Below are positions 58,946 to 64,000 of a stretch of 64,000 bases of DNA, one piece after another; the first letter of the stretch is position 1, and each line of letters starts with the position of its first letter. This DNA comes from Liolophura sinensis (lineage: Eukaryota > Mollusca > Polyplacophora > Chitonida > Chitonidae). The notes beneath the pieces are model-generated. The model did no database searches, was not told the origin of the DNA, and saw nothing but the letters and a program-made list of their open reading frames with translations. The position numbers and the translations under genes are program-made. The stretch is taken from positions 90,929,805-90,993,804 of the forward strand of contig NC_088295.1 in assembly GCF_032854445.1 (NCBI RefSeq). The letters run 5' to 3'.

Positions 58946-60108
58946 GTTGGACATCAGCCGTAACTGTGCATAACTATGGCATATTGAAGATTTTATCGAT
59001 TCTGACTGGTGCATGTTTTCTGGCGTGCAAATAAGTGTACCAAATATCACCCGATTTTGATACAATTTCAATTGCGGATAACATATTCATTTTTCTGTCC
59101 TCATATAAAGATAAAGTCATGTAGGGAGTTACCACGTGATTAACTTGCCTCACAATTAGGAGTCTCCGGGAAGGCTGATGTTTTGTTCTACCTGTGTGCT
59201 TCACACACTGCATCTATAGCTAAACTGGTAACAGTCTGAAAAGTCCAAATGAACTGCTAATATCCTGGTTCATTCACAATTACAATGGAGTTAAATATCT
59301 AGTTAAATAGGCTACCCAACGAATTGTTTTGCCTCAGGGTACAGGTAAAATGACATTAGTTTACTTCTGAGATTTGTAATGGCTCCATATTGAATTGGTA
59401 ATTAAAGAAATAATAGGCGTTGTGATATACAAGTGATTGTTTAAGTTTTATAGTTCACGGTCATATGGACCTACATCAAACGATTTTGTAAATGACCATT
59501 ATGTAAACGACGGACAATTATATGGGACATCCAAATGCCTGTGCTCTATTACTTACACAGTCCTACAGGATGTCCAAAATCAATGTCTCATAACCTTTGT
59601 TATGTTCTGTATTAAACAACTCACAAAAGGTTATCGATTCTACTGTGATAAAGATAAAAGAAAAGAACTTATTAGCCAAACTTCTCCTAATAAATTGGAT
59701 TAAATTTCTTACAAATTCTATGGCGGTCTAAAGATCTCAGAAAGTAATACGCGATAACACCCACTGTGCCTCATATCTCAGTGGGTGCACGTGCTGTAAG
59801 AATAAACACCACTGTCTCTTCCCATTTCCAAGTATGTAAAGTGTGGAAGGTGAGCAGTTGGGGTCCCCCCACTCACAAAATTGTATGAAAATAAAGAAGT
59901 TACAGAAGGCTTTGTCAAGTACTGAACATAGAATTTCCACTTTGTTAAGTTTTTGATAGACAAATATTGAGTTAAGCGAGTGAAGCATAGTTTGGTAAAT
60001 ATTTCTAAATTGAAGGGATATAAATCCTTTCCCATTTCATAAATTGGCTGTTTTATATTTTGAACGCTTGTTATACATCGACGATGTACCGACAATGTTT
60101 TCGACCCC
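58946..60108. other. Unassigned stretch
   Basis: No exon or element recognised between the 30-bp array and the direct-repeat block. Confidence 0.4.
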
Positions 60109-60481
60109 ACACAGACCCCCATTACAACTTCCGTTTTTCGGTAGGAAACTACGATTGTAGTTCTGTGAATTTTGGGGTATAAAGTCTGTTTTTGCTCCTA
60201 GGCGTCCATTTTTGGTGCACAGGTGCATGCTTGTTATTAAGATGCTGGAAACTGTCTAAACTTTGAGGAGGTATGAGCTTTATTGATGAAAGTTTGAAAT
60301 TCTGGGTGAGAGGACACAAGGTGTGAGGTAGTAATGAGGCTGCTAGTGACGTCCCCTTGGCGTTGCTAGGCACGCCTCCCAACTGTCAACCTATGTCAAG
60401 ATGTTTATGGCTTCTTTCTCACAGGCTGGGCCCGGTATGCACCAAAGCTTATTGGCCACGGAATGTTTGGGACTGAGCTAC
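60109..60481. repeat. Long direct repeat, left copy (373 bp)
   Basis: It matches 62235-62636 from ACACAGACCCCCATTACAAC to GTTTGGGACTGAGCTAC at roughly 93-95% by eye, with a 29-bp gap after CTCCCAACTG. Both copies keep an open minus-strand frame (LGGVPSNAKGTSLAAS, LPHTLCPLTQNFKLSSIKL, KFTELQS). Confidence 0.95.
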
Positions 60482-61360
60482 TGTGGGAGGTCGAACGGTT
60501 GGACTGGTTATGGTAATGCTGTTGTAGCGAGTGTCTGTGGCCAGACCTATTGTGCTGTCATCCTCTCCTCTTTGCCTTTTGTATGCCTTTACCTCTTCCA
60601 CCTTATTTGCCATATCCTCTCTGTTCAGCTTTGCGATTGCAGATGCGACATGGTTTGCAGTGCGATGCATGTTCCTACGAGTGGCAGGCGGCACGCCCAT
60701 CCCTGCAAATAGGAGTCTGGCTAGGGTGTTCCCCATTGGTGTGTCCTGGAGGCCTACGCGAAGAGCTCGGTTCACCGCCGCAGCTTTTTGGCCAGGTCTG
60801 TTGCATTCTACCTCTTTGTAGAATTTGTGGAAGCCAGATACATAGTCACAGTCACAGCACGTAAAACTGAACGCCCAGGCTAAACCCCACTTTTTTTCTG
60901 CAGCTATCTCTAACCTGGGCAGTGGACAGTGGTCCTTGGTCTCACTGTGCTCAAGCATAACTTTGTTCCATATACACACCATTTTCTGTATATCTATGAG
61001 TCGCATTCCTTCAGCAGCCCATTCCCGCTCATGTGTATCTCTGTTTGAGCCAGCCGTGGAATCCACCTTGCACCGTCTTGGCTGCTGTATTCTCTTTGTG
61101 TCAGGCTGGTGTGTTCTTACCTCCTGATTGGGCTGGAAATCTGTGTCCATCAAGGAACACCCAGGCAGAGGATTCAGCATGCCTGTAACTGCTGACAGGT
61201 TATTTGAGCGATCCTGGGCCTTTCCAGCTTGAAATCTAGACTGTTTCCTCTTTATGTCTCCCTTCATGGTGTTTTGAGGTAGATTGTTTGCTTTGTTCAC
61301 TGTCAGACTGGCCAATATAGGTGTACTTGGTGGCTGCCTGATTGGAAATGTTAAATTCAT
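60449..61360 (-). pseudogene. Mutator-like transposase, N-terminal fragment (303 codons)
   Basis: A single minus-strand frame. The N-terminal part is low-complexity. A zinc-knuckle-like SFTCCDCDYVSGFHKFY is followed by RPGQKAAAVNRALRVGLQDT, then MGNTLARLLFAGMGVPPATRRNM, then HVASAIAKLNREDMANKVEEV and a DTRYNS motif. This order (C-x2-C, PGQKA-N, small GNT/LL-GMPP helix block, acidic plus RYN) is what I know of the Mutator-like transposase domain in invertebrate genomes. There the RYN motif starts the catalytic core. Here the frame ends 22 residues after it, at the junction with the direct repeat, so the catalytic part is lost and the copy is dead. There is no intron. The family call is from memory of the motif order. 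Confidence 0.6.
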
Positions 61361-62234
61361 ATTTTTCCTCTCTGTTTATCTGTTGTAGATGCCAATGTGA
61401 CACCGTTTGATATGACTGTGCAGAGTAATAACCTGCTGTGAGACAACAGCAATGGTGCAGGGAGGTTTTTTTCTTGGTGAGCTGGTCAGCCTATCAGCAG
61501 TCATGGGGGAGGAGGGCGGGGGGGTGGGGGTGTGCCTGGCTTTTAAAGGGTTTCATCATTTTGTTCAGTGGGGAACTGGGATACTAGTCTTTTCTTAAGT
61601 CCTATCCACTGAAAAAGTGCCTGTGAGTAGGTCTTCATCACCTTGAGGCATTATTCTTGCTTTGATTTTGGTCACAAATGATTGTTCCGAAATTGTGACA
61701 ATTCGCTTTGCTACCCCCTACCACACTGTCAGTCAAGTTTTCTCACATAGTTGCTGAAGTAAATGTCTTATATTTTGACATTTAATTGTCAGATAAATTG
61801 CCTATATTTTGATGTATGCTTTGACACTTTTGGCTTGTAACTTTGATATTTAAAGCTGCTCTGAGTAGAAAAGTCTTCTTAAAAATGTATATTTCTCTAA
61901 ATGGTTGCTTTTGAAAAGTCTAAAGTGCTCTGTCAATGTAATTTTTTAAAACTTTTCTTGCAGATAAACATCTTGTCTTTCCAAAGCAGTTGACCTGATA
62001 GAAGTATCTTGAACGGAATATGCTCTGCAAAGCTTCAAAGTTTACCCTTTAGAGTTTTTTTTACACTGAAAAAAAGACACATGTCCAAGATGGGGGTACC
62101 CCCAACTTGAAATCATCCAACTCCAAAGTTTCTGCATGTATCAAGCCCTAATTTTGCCTGTGAGGTTCAGAAGTGTCAGGAATTATGTGGTGCAAAAATT
62201 ATTGATTTTGAAAAAAGTTGGCTGGTGTGATAGG
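61361..62234. other. Spacer between transposase fragment and right direct repeat
   Basis: A G-rich tract at 61507-61532, then AT-rich sequence with no open frame of note. It is probably the 5' side of the transposon on the minus strand. Confidence 0.4.
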
Positions 62235-62636
62235 ACACAGACCCCCATTACAACTTCCGTTTTTCGGTAGGGAACTGCGATTGTAGTTCTGTGAATTTTA
62301 GGGTATAAAGTCTTTTTTTGCCCCCAGGCGTCCATATTTGGTGCACAGGTGCATGTTTGGTATTAAAATGCTGGAAACTGGCCAAACTTTGAGGAGGTAT
62401 GAGCTTTATTGATGAAAGTTTGAAATTCTGGGTGAGAGGACACAAGGTGTGAGGTAGTGATGAGGCTGCGAGTGACGTCCCCTTGGCGTTGCTAGGCACG
62501 CCTCCCAGCTGCCGGCATGGAAAGGTCCAGAATTTGACGGTCAACCTATGTCAAGATTTTTATGGCTTCTCTCTCACAGGCTGGGCCCGGTATGCACCAA
62601 AGGTTATTGGCCACGGAATGTTTGGGACTGAGCTAC
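62235..62636. repeat. Long direct repeat, right copy (402 bp)
   Basis: It is in the same orientation as the left copy at 60109, with an extra 29 bp (GCCGGCATGGAAAGGTCCAG...). It ends abruptly at GAGCTAC; beyond it the flanks are unrelated to those of the left copy. Confidence 0.95.
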
Positions 62637-62797
62637 AGCGCTAGACGTGAACATTGTCGCTTATGGAAAATTAATGGGGGTCCGAGGCCTACTGTTCGCT
62701 ACCTTCTGGGAAGAAGAGTCCTACCGGAAATGTACGAACTGCACTTCGGAGATTTCCGACGCAAATTCTCCTCCTAACAAAGAAGACTTCTGGACCA
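62637..62797 (+). CDS. Possible terminal exon of an unknown protein
   Basis: Right after the direct repeat, GAGCTACAG|CG could be an acceptor. The following frame reads LDVNIVAYGKLMGVRGLLF, then TFWEEESYRKCTNCTSEI and PPNKEDFWTSS before a stop. The composition, with a Cys pair, is protein-like, but another plus frame is also open and there is no upstream partner. Treat as tentative. Confidence 0.22.
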
Positions 62798-62799
62798 GT

Positions 62800-63455
62800 T
62801 CTTAGGCAAAAAGGAATCGCCCACAGCAGATTTTGGCGCTGACTTTATTTATAATTTATCATCATGAGGTACATATTAGAATTTGTTATGTCATGCACCT
62901 GCGAGGAAATGCATACTCTTTTCAATGGTATTTGTTTGTAATTTAGGTTTTCTTCTCTAAATCTTGGGGGACTCTGCGGCCGATGTGGTTAGAGTTTAAA
63001 ATGTGGTGCCTTTGAGAGTGTTCAAATAGTTTATTCATTTATTTCATTGATATGTAACTTAATAGGTAGTAAAGAAATTGCCATTCATAGAAAACAATTT
63101 ATATTGGATGAACTGCCTCGGTTTACTGTTGACTTGACCAGATTAGACAAGGAATAAACAAAACGTCACGAAATATTGATTCAAGTTTGCCTTTTCTGGA
63201 CATGTGAAGCCAGTGAGGTGGCGAGATTCCCTTACTCAGCACTTTTAGAGTAGGTCGTAATGTTGAACTGTGGGGTAAGGGAACATGGACAACATCGCAC
63301 ACACGACTGGTTTTGTCTGCTTGATGGTAGATTTGTTAGGATAAAACCAAGTGAAAAGGTTCATAATAGGGATAAATCTGTAGAAACTGATTTGATATGA
63401 TTTTGATTAATTGCCCTAGTAACACTCCAGGTAAACCCCTTATTATCACATACGT
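62800..63455. other. Unassigned stretch
   Basis: AT-rich sequence with no recognised exon; AATAAA occurs near 63152. Confidence 0.4.
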
Positions 63456-63560
63456 GATAATGTCTGGCAGGAACCTGCGCATGGCCGTGGGTTTCATCCC
63501 AGCATAATTCTGGGTGCTGTCATATAAGTGAAATATTCTGGAGTACGGCGTAAACCACCA
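63456..63560 (+). mobile_element. SINE core family A, short diverged copy
   Basis: GGCAGGAACCTGCGCATGGC, CGTGGGTTTCATCCCAGC, ATAAGTGAAATATTCTGGAG and TACGGCGTAAACCACCAATG are the body and 3' end of the family; the head is missing. Confidence 0.8.
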
Positions 63561-64000
63561 ATGGTTCACTCACAGCAGTTCAATCGAATCTCTCAACTTT
63601 AAGACCTCAAGTTACCATCATGGCTTTCTTACGTGAATAATTTCTAAACCAACTACTTAAAATTGAATTTAAATATTAAAGCTGCTGATTTTAATCCATT
63701 ACGCAAAACTTTGCATTCCGAAAAGCCCAGAAGAAGCGCAAAATATAATTGTCCTAAGAGTGTTGGCATTTCGCCAGTCAGGTCTCGGTCTGTTTTATAA
63801 ATATAAAAGACTACGGAGGTGATAAATAAATTACATTAAAGCTTACACAAGTTGTTAGATCTATTGGCCAACACAATGTTCCAAACACATAAAAGGCCTC
63901 GTTTCTTTGACAGCCTGAATATGAACGCTGAATGTATTCTCTTACTCAGCTACATTCCTGCAGTCATAACAACCCTTACAACACAACACCCAGGGAAACC

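Overview
This is eukaryotic DNA from a marine mollusc, most probably a bivalve. Coding sequence sits in short exons with GT/AG introns. Two SINE families recur. At least eighteen minisatellite arrays and two long (TA)n tracts fill introns and intergenic space. The best-defined gene is a nacrein-type carbonic anhydrase, a shell-matrix protein so far associated with molluscs. A scallop-like animal is my guess from SINE style and is not proven. There are no bacterial genes, operons or CRISPR arrays.

Layout. 1-11.8 kb: one possible 3' exon of a Cys-containing protein on the minus strand, a 3.1-kb 56-bp satellite array, two SINEs, a degenerate CTACCTCG array with a perfect palindrome, and otherwise unassigned AT-rich sequence. 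11.8-17.4 kb (minus): a complete six-coding-exon gene for a secreted protein with a signal peptide, a CBM14 chitin-binding domain, a Ser/Thr-rich linker and a von Willebrand D domain, plus a TATA box and 5' UTR exon. A small three-exon gene on the plus strand (13.4-15.0 kb) lies in its introns, with the exons of the two genes alternating. 17.4-27.3 kb: no gene recognised; minisatellites and a MITE-like element. 27.4-31.2 kb (plus): seven coding exons of a class C GPCR of the GABA-B/GPR156 group, with seven TM segments, a coiled coil and a long tail but no Venus-flytrap domain. 34.9-36.5 kb (plus): the last three exons of a secreted Kazal / Thr-rich / Kazal protein whose 5' end I could not find. 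36.7-46.7 kb: mostly arrays and SINEs. 46.8-56.3 kb (plus): the complete eight-exon nacrein-like carbonic anhydrase, with a TATA box and a C-terminal Asn-Gly repeat tail. 57-64 kb: more arrays, then a Mutator-like transposase fragment between two ~400-bp direct repeats.

How the genes may relate. Three of the five recognisable genes encode secreted proteins of the kind found in molluscan shell matrix or mantle secretome: carbonic anhydrase with an Asn-Gly tail, chitin-binding plus VWD, and Kazal plus mucin-like linker. That makes the window a plausible, unproven, loose cluster of biomineralisation or extracellular-matrix genes. The GPCR is a membrane signalling protein with no evident link to them.

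Exon limits were read by eye from splice consensus, reading-frame phase and domain continuity. All joins of the five models keep frame, except for one base in a homopolymer run in the small antisense gene.
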